In this document: positions 22,208 through 27,577 of the stretch, piece after piece | Position numbering within the stretch: position 1 is the first letter of the stretch | How the letters are laid out: each line of letters starts with the position of its first letter | Origin: a virus | Reading direction: 5' to 3' (one strand) | DNA length: 31,716 bases | IMG/VR virus record: IMGVR_UViG_3300022602_000287 | Span: 1 to 31,716 of that record | The notes under the pieces: model-generated | What the model was told of the DNA's origin: nothing | What the model saw: only the letters and a program-made list of their open reading frames with translations | Databases searched by the model: none | Program-made: the position numbers and the translations under genes

Positions 22208-22237
22208 ACAATATCAAACTAAATCAATGCTTGTCAA
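22208..22237 (-). promoter_or_regulatory. Strong sigma-70 promoter candidate, minus strand
   Basis: On the minus strand TTGACA (22237-22232) exactly matches the -35 consensus. The -10 TATTGT (22213-22208) matches four of six and is preceded by TGA, making an extended TGn element, with an 18-nt spacer. It overlaps the last codons of the 57-aa gene, which points to it being a genuine site for a new transcript start near 22201. Confidence 0.55.
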
Positions 22238-22397
22238 CTACCTTTTGCTCACTAGGCGGTTTAAATCCAAATTTAGCCCATGTCTTGCGTATATCTGTCT
22301 TACTGGCAGGTACATATTCCCATTTAGGATTTAACAAGCTAGCGTTATGTTGTTGCACTCTCTGTGCGTGCGCTATTTCTCTATCAAAATCATCCAT
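22224..22397 (-). CDS. 57-aa protein with PASKTDIRKTW motif
   Basis: 57 residues, ATG at 22397, AAGGGG (22403-22408 region) as ribosome site, stop TGA at 22224-22226. It reads MDDFDREIAHAQRVQQHNAS, then LLNPKWEYVPASKTDIRKTW, then AKFGFKPPSEQKVVDKH. The K-W-x-Y-V-P...DIRKTW.KFG..PPS core is one I associate with short phage proteins of unknown role. Its 3' end contains the -35 box of the next promoter. No DNA-binding motif is certain. Confidence 0.65.
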   Translation of the reverse strand: MDDFDREIAHAQRVQQHNASLLNPKWEYVPASKTDIRKTWAKFGFKPPSEQKVVDKH

Positions 22398-22407
22398 TTT
22401 TATCCCC

Positions 22408-22560
22408 TTAATTACACGTAGTTACACAGTTTTGGTTATTCTCACCAGTACAACAAGTAATACATATATGCACTTTACCATCTGATCCCATAAACGAATT
22501 ACTGCTACAAGCCCAAGCAACACCAGATACAAACAACAAAACAATAAATAGATACTTCAT
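22408..22560 (-). CDS. Small secreted Cys-rich protein
   Basis: 50 residues, ATG at 22560 preceded by TAGGGG. The N-terminus MKYLFIVLLFVSGVAWACSS looks like a signal peptide with cleavage after AWA or a weak lipobox (VAWAC). The mature part is short and holds six cysteines in all (ACSSNSF; KVHICITCCTG; NCVTTC), enough for three disulfides or metal binding. Such small exported proteins in phage early regions may act in superinfection exclusion or on the envelope; I know no family. A TATAAA-containing stretch upstream may be its promoter. Confidence 0.6.
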   Translation of the reverse strand: MKYLFIVLLFVSGVAWACSSNSFMGSDGKVHICITCCTGENNQNCVTTCN

Positions 22561-22630
22561 AACATACCCCTAAAAATAAACCTTTATAGGCGTTGAAAAG
22601 AAAAGTAATAGCAATACATATACAAAGGGT

Positions 22631-22669
22631 AAAAAAAGCCCCTAGAGCCGTTTTAATCAATTCTAGGGG
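22631..22669 (-). terminator. Rho-independent terminator
   Basis: CCCCTAGA (22639-22646) and TCTAGGGG (22662-22669) form a perfect 8-bp stem, followed on the minus strand by seven T residues (22637-22631). It lies six bases beyond the stop of the 57-aa gene at 22676-22849. It should end transcription of the first early genes, so a new promoter is needed for the genes below. Confidence 0.8.
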
Positions 22670-22675
22670 TATTGC

Positions 22676-22849
22676 TTAGATATAACCTAAGAATCCATCC
22701 TCATCCGATACTTTTATAGTCCAATACTTATCCCCCCAAGGGATAGCCTCATATGTCCAATCATCATTGGCTTGGAGCATAGCTGCCGTACTTTTTGCTT
22801 TGTGCTCTGATAAGAGAGACAGTGGTGTAACTTTGTCATGTAATCTCAT
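22676..22849 (-). CDS. 57-aa hypothetical protein
   Basis: 57 residues, ATG at 22849 with AAGGGG upstream. It begins MRLHDKVTPLSLLSEHKAKS, then TAAMLQANDDWTYEAIPWGD, and ends KYWTIKVSDEDGFLGYI. The last part resembles a small beta-hairpin with W/Y residues. I do not recognise a family. It is the last gene before the terminator at 22631-22669, and its start lies 9 nt after the stop of the 31-aa membrane peptide gene. Confidence 0.6.
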   Translation of the reverse strand: MRLHDKVTPLSLLSEHKAKSTAAMLQANDDWTYEAIPWGDKYWTIKVSDEDGFLGYI

Positions 22850-22858
22850 GTTATCCCC

Positions 22859-22954
22859 TTAGTTTGTTGCGACAAGAAAGAACCATATAAAAATAATTGA
22901 GCATATTGCTAGTGATAGTGCCCAACCAAGTATTTCTTTGTGTTTGTTAGTCAT
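22859..22954 (-). CDS. 31-aa single-TM peptide
   Basis: 31 residues, ATG at 22954, AAGG a few bases upstream, 8-nt overlap with the 3' end of the preceding gene. MTNKHKEILGWALSLAICSI followed by IFIWFFLVATN is a single membrane helix with a basic N-terminus. Small membrane peptides of this type occur in phage early regions and can act on host membrane proteins. No homolog is recognised. Real because of coupling and ribosome site, but short. Confidence 0.5.
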   Translation of the reverse strand: MTNKHKEILGWALSLAICSIIFIWFFLVATN

Positions 22955-23210
22955 GGTTAGCCTTCTCAATTGACGGATTGTGGTAATAATATTTTGCTAT
23001 ACAGCAATCGCTTAATAGACCGATAATTTCACAGGTAGCAAAGTTTTCTGTGTAGTCATCGTCAATAGACCAAAAACCCTCGCTTACTGGCAAATATTTG
23101 ATAAATAAATTTAATTGAGTTTCCTCGCAATCATCTAGCCCCGAATAATCGTTATTGATAATTGCTGACATAAAGTGCTTACTGATTGTGAATTCATAAT
23201 AGTCATTCAT
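22947..23210 (-). CDS. Acidic hypothetical protein
   Basis: 87 residues from ATG 23210 (AAAGGG 8 nt upstream; TTG 23216 is less likely). It has FTISKHFMSAIINNDYSGLD, then LNLFIKYLPVSEGFWSIDDD and ENFATCEIIGLLSDCCIAKY. The combination of a hydrophobic/acidic core with a terminal CEIIGL...CC is like small DUF6926-type phage proteins, but I am not confident. Acidic small early proteins of phages often inhibit host enzymes or mimic DNA; this is speculation. Confidence 0.6.
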   Translation of the reverse strand: MNDYYEFTISKHFMSAIINNDYSGLDDCEETQLNLFIKYLPVSEGFWSIDDDYTENFATCEIIGLLSDCCIAKYYYHNPSIEKANHD

Positions 23211-23212
23211 GA

Positions 23213-23320
23213 TCAAACCCTTTCAATTGAGTATTTTTTACGTGTTAAACGAAATAGCAGCTTGACGTATTGCTCGGCTTGGATGAAGTCATCGAAGTAT
23301 TGTTGACATACTTTGAACAT
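23213..23320 (-). CDS. 35-aa basic/aromatic peptide
   Basis: 35 residues, ATG at 23320 with AGGGG (23326-23330) five bases upstream, part of the CTCAACTCAAC leader. The sequence MFKVCQQYFDDFIQAEQYVK then LLFRLTRKKYSIERV is amphipathic with a basic end. The longer open frame extending to 23416 lacks a ribosome site. It is followed immediately by the next gene. The function is unknown. Confidence 0.55.
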   Translation of the reverse strand: MFKVCQQYFDDFIQAEQYVKLLFRLTRKKYSIERV

Positions 23321-23325
23321 ATAAA

Positions 23326-23343
23326 CCCCTATGTTGAGTTGAG
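23326..23343 (-). promoter_or_regulatory. CTCAACTCAAC/AGGGG leader motif
   Basis: Minus-strand CTCAACTCAAC (23333-23343) plus AGGGG (23326-23330), upstream of the 35-aa gene. It is nearly identical to 20294-20311 and related to 16908-16923 and 23570-23584. The hairpin at 23346-23366 lies directly before it. Confidence 0.5.
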
Positions 23344-23345
23344 AG

Positions 23346-23366
23346 TGCCAGTTTGAGGTACTGGCA
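23346..23366 (-). other. 7-bp hairpin in early leader
   Basis: TGCCAGT (23346-23352) and ACTGGCA (23360-23366) pair perfectly around a 7-nt loop. It lies between the 60-aa gene and the 35-aa gene. No T-run follows, so an mRNA processing or stability element is more likely than a terminator. Confidence 0.5.
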
Positions 23367-23381
23367 GACCTGTAAAGCTTA

Positions 23382-23564
23382 TTAAACTTCCAAGTAATGC
23401 GCCTCAGTTGATGCAATAGGTTTGCACAATGATGCGCTATACACTTCTTGCTGGTTAATCAAATTATCGTATGCAAACTTTGCATCATTAATTGATTCGA
23501 ATACAGTGTAATGATCAGTAAATAGCTGATCGTGTTTAATAGTCCAGCATAATATTGTCATCAT
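23382..23564 (-). CDS. 60-aa hypothetical protein, first gene of leftward operon
   Basis: 60 residues from ATG 23564 (AGGGG at 23570-23574, with CTCAAC upstream). It reads MMTILCWTIKHDQLFTDHYT, then VFESINDAKFAYDNLINQQE and VYSASLCKPIASTEAHYLEV. The VFESINDAKFAYDNLI section resembles an alpha-helical pattern. I do not recognise a family. As the promoter-proximal gene of the minus-strand operon it is expected to be expressed early. Confidence 0.6.
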   Translation of the reverse strand: MMTILCWTIKHDQLFTDHYTVFESINDAKFAYDNLINQQEVYSASLCKPIASTEAHYLEV

Positions 23565-23569
23565 ATAAG

Positions 23570-23584
23570 CCCCTATTGGTTGAG
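23570..23584 (-). promoter_or_regulatory. CTCAAC/AGGGG leader motif
   Basis: Minus-strand CTCAAC (23579-23584) followed 4 nt later by AGGGG (23570-23574), upstream of the 60-aa gene. An additional CTCAAC lies at 23596-23601. This is the fourth example of the leader type on this strand. Confidence 0.45.
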
Positions 23585-23616
23585 ATATATACGCTGTTGA
23601 GTTAACGTATATATAG

Positions 23617-23645
23617 ATAGTAATCAATTAATCTATATCTATCAA
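23617..23645 (-). promoter_or_regulatory. Candidate early promoter, minus strand
   Basis: On the minus strand, TTGATA (23645-23640; five of six) and TACTAT (23622-23617; four of six) are separated by 17 nt. They would start transcription of the leftward operon a few bases later, about 45 nt upstream of the first gene. AT-rich surroundings make chance matches likely. Confidence 0.4.
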
Positions 23646-23652
23646 TACAATA

Positions 23653-23675
23653 ATATTGAATGGCTTATTCAATAT
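23653..23675. repeat. Perfect 9-bp inverted repeat
   Basis: ATATTGAAT (23653-23661) and ATTCAATAT (23667-23675) flank a 5-nt loop. It lies 24 nt from the parS site and upstream of the leftward promoter. It could be a repressor operator, an origin hairpin, or a terminator for stray transcripts. Confidence 0.65.
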
Positions 23676-23698
23676 AATCTAATAATCTACTAAGTAAA

Positions 23699-23714
23699 TG
23701 TTTCACGTGAAACA
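23699..23714. promoter_or_regulatory. Perfect parS site (chromosomal ParB binding sequence)
   Basis: TGTTTCACGTGAAACA is a perfect 16-bp palindrome identical to the canonical parS site to which chromosomal ParB proteins bind, load and slide as CTP clamps in many bacteria. The match is read directly. No ParB, ParA or Noc-like gene is present in the window. A chance exact match to a 16-mer is very unlikely in a phage-sized sequence, and its location in the divergent regulatory region supports function. Either host ParB is recruited, or a phage ParB-like protein is encoded outside. Confidence 0.85.
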
Positions 23715-24004
23715 CTATATACTTATATAACAGTAAGGAATACTTAGGACTATATATTTATATAGATATAGATTTTATAAATAAACTATATCTATCTATA
23801 GTAGTTGTCTATAAATATATATATCTATATTAGTGGTTATATATCCTATATATAAATCTATTAAGGGACAGGAGAGTATTCCTAAAGTACGTAAAACCAT
23901 ACTACTTCCTTACAACTACCTTACAAAGGGTATGGGTATAAGTATAAACCCTATATATATATATTATCTATCCACACACCAGAACCGATAGTCACCCTGG
24001 CAAT

Positions 24005-24043
24005 GGAATGGGTTTAGGGGGCTGTAGGGGGGAGCCCCATTCC
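24005..24043. repeat. G/C-rich inverted repeat with alternative hairpin
   Basis: GGAATGGG (24005-24012) pairs with CCCATTCC (24036-24043). The internal GGGGCT and AGCCCC can form a competing smaller hairpin. The strand between holds three G-runs of three to six, and a C6A9 tract follows (24049-24063). The location just before the rightward promoter suggests an origin or regulatory structure. Confidence 0.5.
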
Positions 24044-24072
24044 TATATCCCCCCAAAAAAAAATCAGGTTTA

Positions 24073-24081
24073 TGCTATTAT
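24073..24081 (+). promoter_or_regulatory. Extended -10 promoter candidate, plus strand
   Basis: TGCTATTAT (24073-24081) has the TGn element and a -10 matching TATAAT at five of six positions, placed 27 nt before the first rightward ATG. No good -35 is visible in the C/A tract upstream, which is acceptable for extended -10 promoters. Confidence 0.45.
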
Positions 24082-24107
24082 TTGCACAATTCATTAAAGG
24101 AGTAGAT

Positions 24108-24320
24108 ATGCTCACAGTAGAGAAAGGGTTAGATGTACCAAAGAGTATTATTAGGAACAAGTACCCATATAAGATTATGGAAGTAGGTGATTCATTCTTT
24201 GTACCTGACGGTAAGCTGAATCAGATATGCAATGGGAACTATCGGGTTGGTAAGCAATTGGGATGGAAGTTTGTTGCTCGTACTGAGAATGGGGGGGTAA
24301 GAGTGTGGAGGACAGAATAA
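24108..24320 (+). CDS. Small conserved phage protein (DUF7303-like)
   Basis: 70 residues, ATG 24108 with AAAGGAG seven nt upstream; the longer frame from 24072 overlaps the promoter. The core is KYPYKIMEVGDSFFVPDGKL, followed by GKQLGWKFVARTENGGVRVW. This pattern (KYP...MEVGDSFFVP...G.KF..R..NGGVRVWR) is shared by small proteins in many phages that I associate with a DUF7303-like domain of unknown function. It is the first gene of the rightward operon. Confidence 0.7.
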   Translation: MLTVEKGLDVPKSIIRNKYPYKIMEVGDSFFVPDGKLNQICNGNYRVGKQLGWKFVARTENGGVRVWRTE

Positions 24321-24469
24321 ATAGCTTGGTTGACAAGTTAATGCTTTGCCGTCTAGAAGAGGTGATGGATTTGCTTGAGGATGACCAGAACGAGGAAGTA
24401 GATGAAGCGGTCTATGAGGCTGCTAAGACCTTATACGTTTATTTTGGTGGGGAACTAGATGAGTATTGA
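24305..24469 (+). CDS. Small acidic protein
   Basis: 54 residues if it starts at GTG 24305, where a G-run of GGGGGGG lies 6-12 nt upstream; ATG 24341 is an alternative giving 42 residues. It overlaps the previous gene by 16 nt and the next by 11 nt. The sequence LVDKLMLCRLEEVMDLLEDD, then EEVDEAVYEAAKTLYVYFGG, is acidic and helical. It could be a regulator or a small-terminase-type helper, but no motif supports this. Confidence 0.5.
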   Translation: MEDRINSLVDKLMLCRLEEVMDLLEDDQNEEVDEAVYEAAKTLYVYFGGELDEY

Positions 24470-24680
24470 AACGAATGGACATGACATCACATATGTAGAG
24501 CCACCAGACCAGGTTCAGAAGAACAAGTATTTGGATTTGGTGTGGCAGATGTCTAAGGAACATATGTTTAAAGAGTTGATGCGAGTTCATGCAGAGTCTA
24601 CTAGACTACTGACTGAGGCGCAGATAGAGATCGATACGTTGAGAATGACGATTGCCAAACTTGATAAATCAATACAGTGA
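24459..24680 (+). CDS. Hypothetical protein with helical region
   Basis: 73 residues, ATG 24459, GGTGGGGA a few bases upstream. HDITYVEPPDQVQKNKYLDL is followed by a helix-rich part HMFKELMRVHAESTRLLTEA and QIEIDTLRMTIAKLDKSIQ, a likely coiled coil. No function known. Precedes the terminase genes in the operon, overlapped by the upstream gene. Confidence 0.55.
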   Translation: MSIETNGHDITYVEPPDQVQKNKYLDLVWQMSKEHMFKELMRVHAESTRLLTEAQIEIDTLRMTIAKLDKSIQ

Positions 24681-24717
24681 ACAATTACTGGCAACAAGGA
24701 AAGACTTTAAGGCTCAG

Positions 24718-24870
24718 ATGTATGCTGCATTGAGATGCAGGACAAAGGCTCAGAAACGCAAGCTAGCAGCCTATTGGAAAAAGACATACTCAGATATAGG
24801 CTACAAAGAATTGATCGCTTGTGCGAGAGATACAAAGGTCAGAAGTGCTATTGCTAACTGGGAACTATGA
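24718..24870 (+). CDS. Short basic protein before the large terminase
   Basis: 50 residues from ATG 24718 (AAGG 5 nt upstream). Non-ATG starts TTG 24652 or TTG 24661 would give 69-72 residues but lack a ribosome site. It reads MYAALRCRTKAQKRKLAAYW, then KKTYSDIGYKELIACARDTK, and overlaps the terminase start (ATGA). Basic small proteins here may contact DNA; a small terminase subunit is possible but it is shorter than usual. Confidence 0.5.
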   Translation: MYAALRCRTKAQKRKLAAYWKKTYSDIGYKELIACARDTKVRSAIANWEL

Positions 24871-26645
24871 GTAACTTTAATCTTCAACAGTTTTATCACT
24901 TCTGCCGACAGCTCAAGATTGAAACCAAAGAGCATGGCTTAAAGAAGATGGATAAGCTATTAGGTACTCAAACCTATGTCATGGGTGAGATTGCTAAAGG
25001 CTTAGAGGAAGGCGTTCATTTCTTCACGATCCTCAAGGGGCGGCAACTTGGTATCACGACCATCTCTCTTGCCCTCGATCTGTATTGGCACTTTGTTAAC
25101 CCTGGTCTTCAGGGAACATTGACAACGGATACGGAAGAGAACAGAGATATGTTTCGCTCAACCTTGGCGATGTACATGGATGGGTTACCCAAGGAATACA
25201 AGATTCCTCTGATTGCTCACAACCGTACTCAGATGAGTTTGAAGAACCGCAGTCGATTGTTTTATCAGGTGGCAGGAACTCGTTCAAAAGGAACACTAGG
25301 TCGTGGCAAAGCAATTACCTTTTTACATGGAACAGAAACAAGTTCTTGGGGTGATGAGGAAGGTCTTGCTTCCCTACTGGCTTCGCTTGCTGAAACCAAC
25401 CCAATGCGAATGTACATCTTTGAATCTACTGCCCGTGGGTTCAATATGTTTCACGATATGTATACGACAGCTAAACGGGCTAGAACACAAAGAGCTATTT
25501 TTTGTGGTTGGTGGCGTAACGAGTTGTATTCACTAGACCCCAATGGACAAACCTACAAAGTCTACTGGGATGGCAAACTCACGGGTGAAGAGAAAGAGTG
25601 GGTGCGTGATATTAAGAAACTCTACAACGTAGAGATCAATTCTCGTCAAATCGCCTGGTGGCGTTGGAAACTCTTTGAAGGCATCAAGGACGATAGCCTC
25701 ATGTATCAGGAATTTCCTCCCACTGAAGACTACGCCTTCGTAATGACAGGCACATCCTACTTCTCTAACGCAAGGTGTACTGATGCTGCCAAAATCGCTA
25801 AAAAGACCACACCGGATTACTACCGCTATCTGTTTGGTGCAAACTTCCAAGACACCAATGTCCTCAAGTCCACCGAACGACTTGCGACCCTTAAGGTATG
25901 GGAAGAACCGATTGACACAGCCTACTACGTTATTGGGGCTGATCCTGCATACGGCTCTTCTGATTGGGCTGATCGTTTTTGCATTCAAGTCTACAGAGCT
26001 TATTCCGATGGACTCGAACAAGTCGCAGCATTCGCAACGTCGGAAATGAACACCTATCAGTTCGCATGGGTGATTGCTCACCTTGCTGGCGCATACAAGA
26101 ACTCCACCTTAAATCTTGAAGTCAATGGTCCAGGTCAAGCAGTCATCAACGAGTTGCGTAACCTCAAGCGTCTTGCAGCGTCTATGGGCGGTCAAATGGG
26201 ATCAGACTTGATGAACGTCTATGGCTCAATGACCAACTACATCTGGAGAAAGAACGACTCATTAGGCGGGATGTCAGCCTCGATGGGTTGGCTCACCACC
26301 TCTGCGACCAAAGAGAGAATGCTCTCCTACATGAAAGACTACTTTGAGCGTGGCATGATGGATATCTTTGATATGGAAACCATTGAAGAGATGAAGACTG
26401 TTGTTCGTGATGGGGGCGCAATTGAAGCCTCTGGGCGCAACAAGGATGATCGGGTCATTGCGTCAGCCCTGGCTGCTGCTGCATACGCAGAACAAGTACA
26501 GCCTCAACTCATTGGCAGACGTATTTCTAAAGACATCAGCAAGAAACAAGAGGAACTTACCCCTGAAGAAGTGGCAATGGGTAAGAACGTATCAAACTAT
26601 CTCAAGCAAATAGGTATTTACGGTGGCAATACCCGTCCTATCTAA
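24867..26645 (+). CDS. terL: Terminase large subunit
   Basis: 592 residues, ATG 24867. The ATPase domain has the Walker A-type KGRQLGITT (57-65). A possible Walker B region is AITFLHGTETSSWGDEEG (149-166), and the coupling motif is ESTARG (186-191). The nuclease domain is marked by IGADPAYG with Asp359, LNLEVNGPG with Glu418, and KDDRVIASALAAAAY near the C-terminus, an RNase-H-like set. It is the packaging motor and headful-type nuclease that cuts phage DNA and drives it through the portal. The next gene begins 23 nt before its stop. Confidence 0.92.
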   Translation: MSNFNLQQFYHFCRQLKIETKEHGLKKMDKLLGTQTYVMGEIAKGLEEGVHFFTILKGRQLGITTISLALDLYWHFVNPGLQGTLTTDTEENRDMFRSTLAMYMDGLPKEYKIPLIAHNRTQMSLKNRSRLFYQVAGTRSKGTLGRGKAITFLHGTETSSWGDEEGLASLLASLAETNPMRMYIFESTARGFNMFHDMYTTAKRARTQRAIFCGWWRNELYSLDPNGQTYKVYWDGKLTGEEKEWVRDIKKLYNVEINSRQIAWWRWKLFEGIKDDSLMYQEFPPTEDYAFVMTGTSYFSNARCTDAAKIAKKTTPDYYRYLFGANFQDTNVLKSTERLATLKVWEEPIDTAYYVIGADPAYGSSDWADRFCIQVYRAYSDGLEQVAAFATSEMNTYQFAWVIAHLAGAYKNSTLNLEVNGPGQAVINELRNLKRLAASMGGQMGSDLMNVYGSMTNYIWRKNDSLGGMSASMGWLTTSATKERMLSYMKDYFERGMMDIFDMETIEEMKTVVRDGGAIEASGRNKDDRVIASALAAAAYAEQVQPQLIGRRISKDISKKQEELTPEEVAMGKNVSNYLKQIGIYGGNTRPI

Positions 26646-27027
26646 AGCCGAATTAGAGTTGATTATGGATCGGTTCGTTGCCGACCCCAATCGTGGTATC
26701 GGTATTAATATGTTTTGCGAACTCTGTGGTGTGCCTATATCCACATTTCGATTGATGTTCATAGATAAAACCTACCCTATGAACGAAACCATGCAGCGCA
26801 GAGTCTCAAAAGGTTGGAATGCTTGGCGTAATGGCGAGGTCGCTATTATGAAAAACCAAGACAACACCAAATTCTTGGAGTACCGTAAGGTTGCCAAACC
26901 AAGGATAGCTCGTGGCTATGGGCTAGAAGTTGTTGATAGCCAAATCAAATTGAAGATTGGAATTGTTAACCGTGCCGACTACGGGGAAACCCTAGTCGAT
27001 CAATTAGGGGATAAAGTAAATGTCTAG
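26623..27027 (+). CDS. Conserved phage protein, possible HTH-like
   Basis: 134 residues, GTG 26623, overlapping the terminase end by 23 nt. It contains INMFCELCGVPISTFRLMFI, a Cys-x-x-Cys and helical region, then QRRVSKGWNAWRNGEVAIMK and KPRIARGYGLEVVDSQIKLK. I have seen similar proteins after terminase genes in other phages. It may be a DNA-binding small packaging factor, but this is inferred. The start is uncertain; ATG 26665 is an alternative. Confidence 0.6.
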   Translation: MAIPVLSKAELELIMDRFVADPNRGIGINMFCELCGVPISTFRLMFIDKTYPMNETMQRRVSKGWNAWRNGEVAIMKNQDNTKFLEYRKVAKPRIARGYGLEVVDSQIKLKIGIVNRADYGETLVDQLGDKVNV

Positions 27028-27577
27028 GATACTAAGGGATTACAAATGCCAGGAACATGGCTTTTTTGAAGGTTTTGAACCAATTTGTCCAGAGGGGTGT
27101 ACCGATTATGTTCTCCAAGTTTTTCTCCAGGCTCCTGGGTTTAAGAGTGAAAAGTCTAAAGCTGCCGACAGACAACTTAAGCAGCTTGCCAGCGAATTCG
27201 GAATGTCTGACATCAAGTCCACCAAAGAAGGCGAGAACCAAAGCGGCTACCTCACCCGCAACAACAAGTTCACCGAAAAAGAATACGCAGACGCAGAGAA
27301 ATACGCCACGCCCAAAAAGAGAGGCAGACCTCGCAAAGGCAAAGCCGCAGCCGAAACGCCGCAAGCCCCGCAAGAAGCCCGTGCTGGTGACGCAGCAATC
27401 TGGGGCGGTGGCTTCCAAGGGATGAATATGGCGCAAGTCTTAGCCGGAAAGTTCGCTCAACCAGTCAGAGGTGAGTCTGTGGGCTTGACACCGAGGGATG
27501 CGGGGATCAATAATGGTCCTAGAATAGACCCTCGTGCAACCATGCAAGACCCTGACGGACTAAAGATTAAGACATGA
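27020..27577 (+). CDS. Protein with N-terminal zinc-ribbon-like motif and AT-hook-like basic stretch
   Basis: 185 residues, ATG 27020 with TAGGGGATAAAG upstream. The start DYKCQEHGFFEGFEPICPEG (residues 7-26) has Cys-x-x-His and a later Cys-x3-Cys that could bind zinc. A middle segment PKKRGRPRKGKAA (~97-109) contains the AT-hook core RGRP. The C-terminal part is low complexity. It probably touches DNA or RNA. It overlaps the previous gene by 8 nt and the portal gene by 4 nt. Function unknown. Confidence 0.6.
   Translation: MSRILRDYKCQEHGFFEGFEPICPEGCTDYVLQVFLQAPGFKSEKSKAADRQLKQLASEFGMSDIKSTKEGENQSGYLTRNNKFTEKEYADAEKYATPKKRGRPRKGKAAAETPQAPQEARAGDAAIWGGGFQGMNMAQVLAGKFAQPVRGESVGLTPRDAGINNGPRIDPRATMQDPDGLKIKT

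Larger units (their letters stand above)
23565..24107. other. AT-rich divergent intergenic region (candidate origin and promoter switch)
   Basis: 543 nt between the leftward and rightward operons with no convincing gene. It is extremely AT-rich, with runs of TATATA. It includes a parS site (23699-23714), a 9-bp hairpin (23653-23675), and direct repeats CTATATCTATC (23633-23643, 23786-23796). It also includes inverted repeats TAGATATAG (23763-23771) with CTATATCTA (23786-23794), and AGGAATACT (23736-23744) with AGTATTCCT (23875-23883). A G/C-rich hairpin precedes the rightward promoter. Such AT-rich, repeat-laden gaps often hold origins; none of this shows replication activity directly. Confidence 0.55.

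Noticed and set aside
23790-23900. 36-codon minus-strand ORF with AAGGAAG upstream
   Set aside because: Composed mainly of AT-rich repeat codons, in the middle of the repeat region, and lacks any operon context. The ribosome site may be chance.
24005-24054. G-quadruplex
   Set aside because: Only three independent G-runs of three or more are present, so a four-run quadruplex is not supported.
25445-25460. Second parS-like half site TGTTTCACGATATGT in terL
   Set aside because: It breaks the palindrome at several positions and lies inside the terminase coding sequence; a chance partial match.
25533-26081. 182-codon minus-strand ORF inside terL
   Set aside because: Shadow of the terminase gene, whose motifs and codon use are clear.
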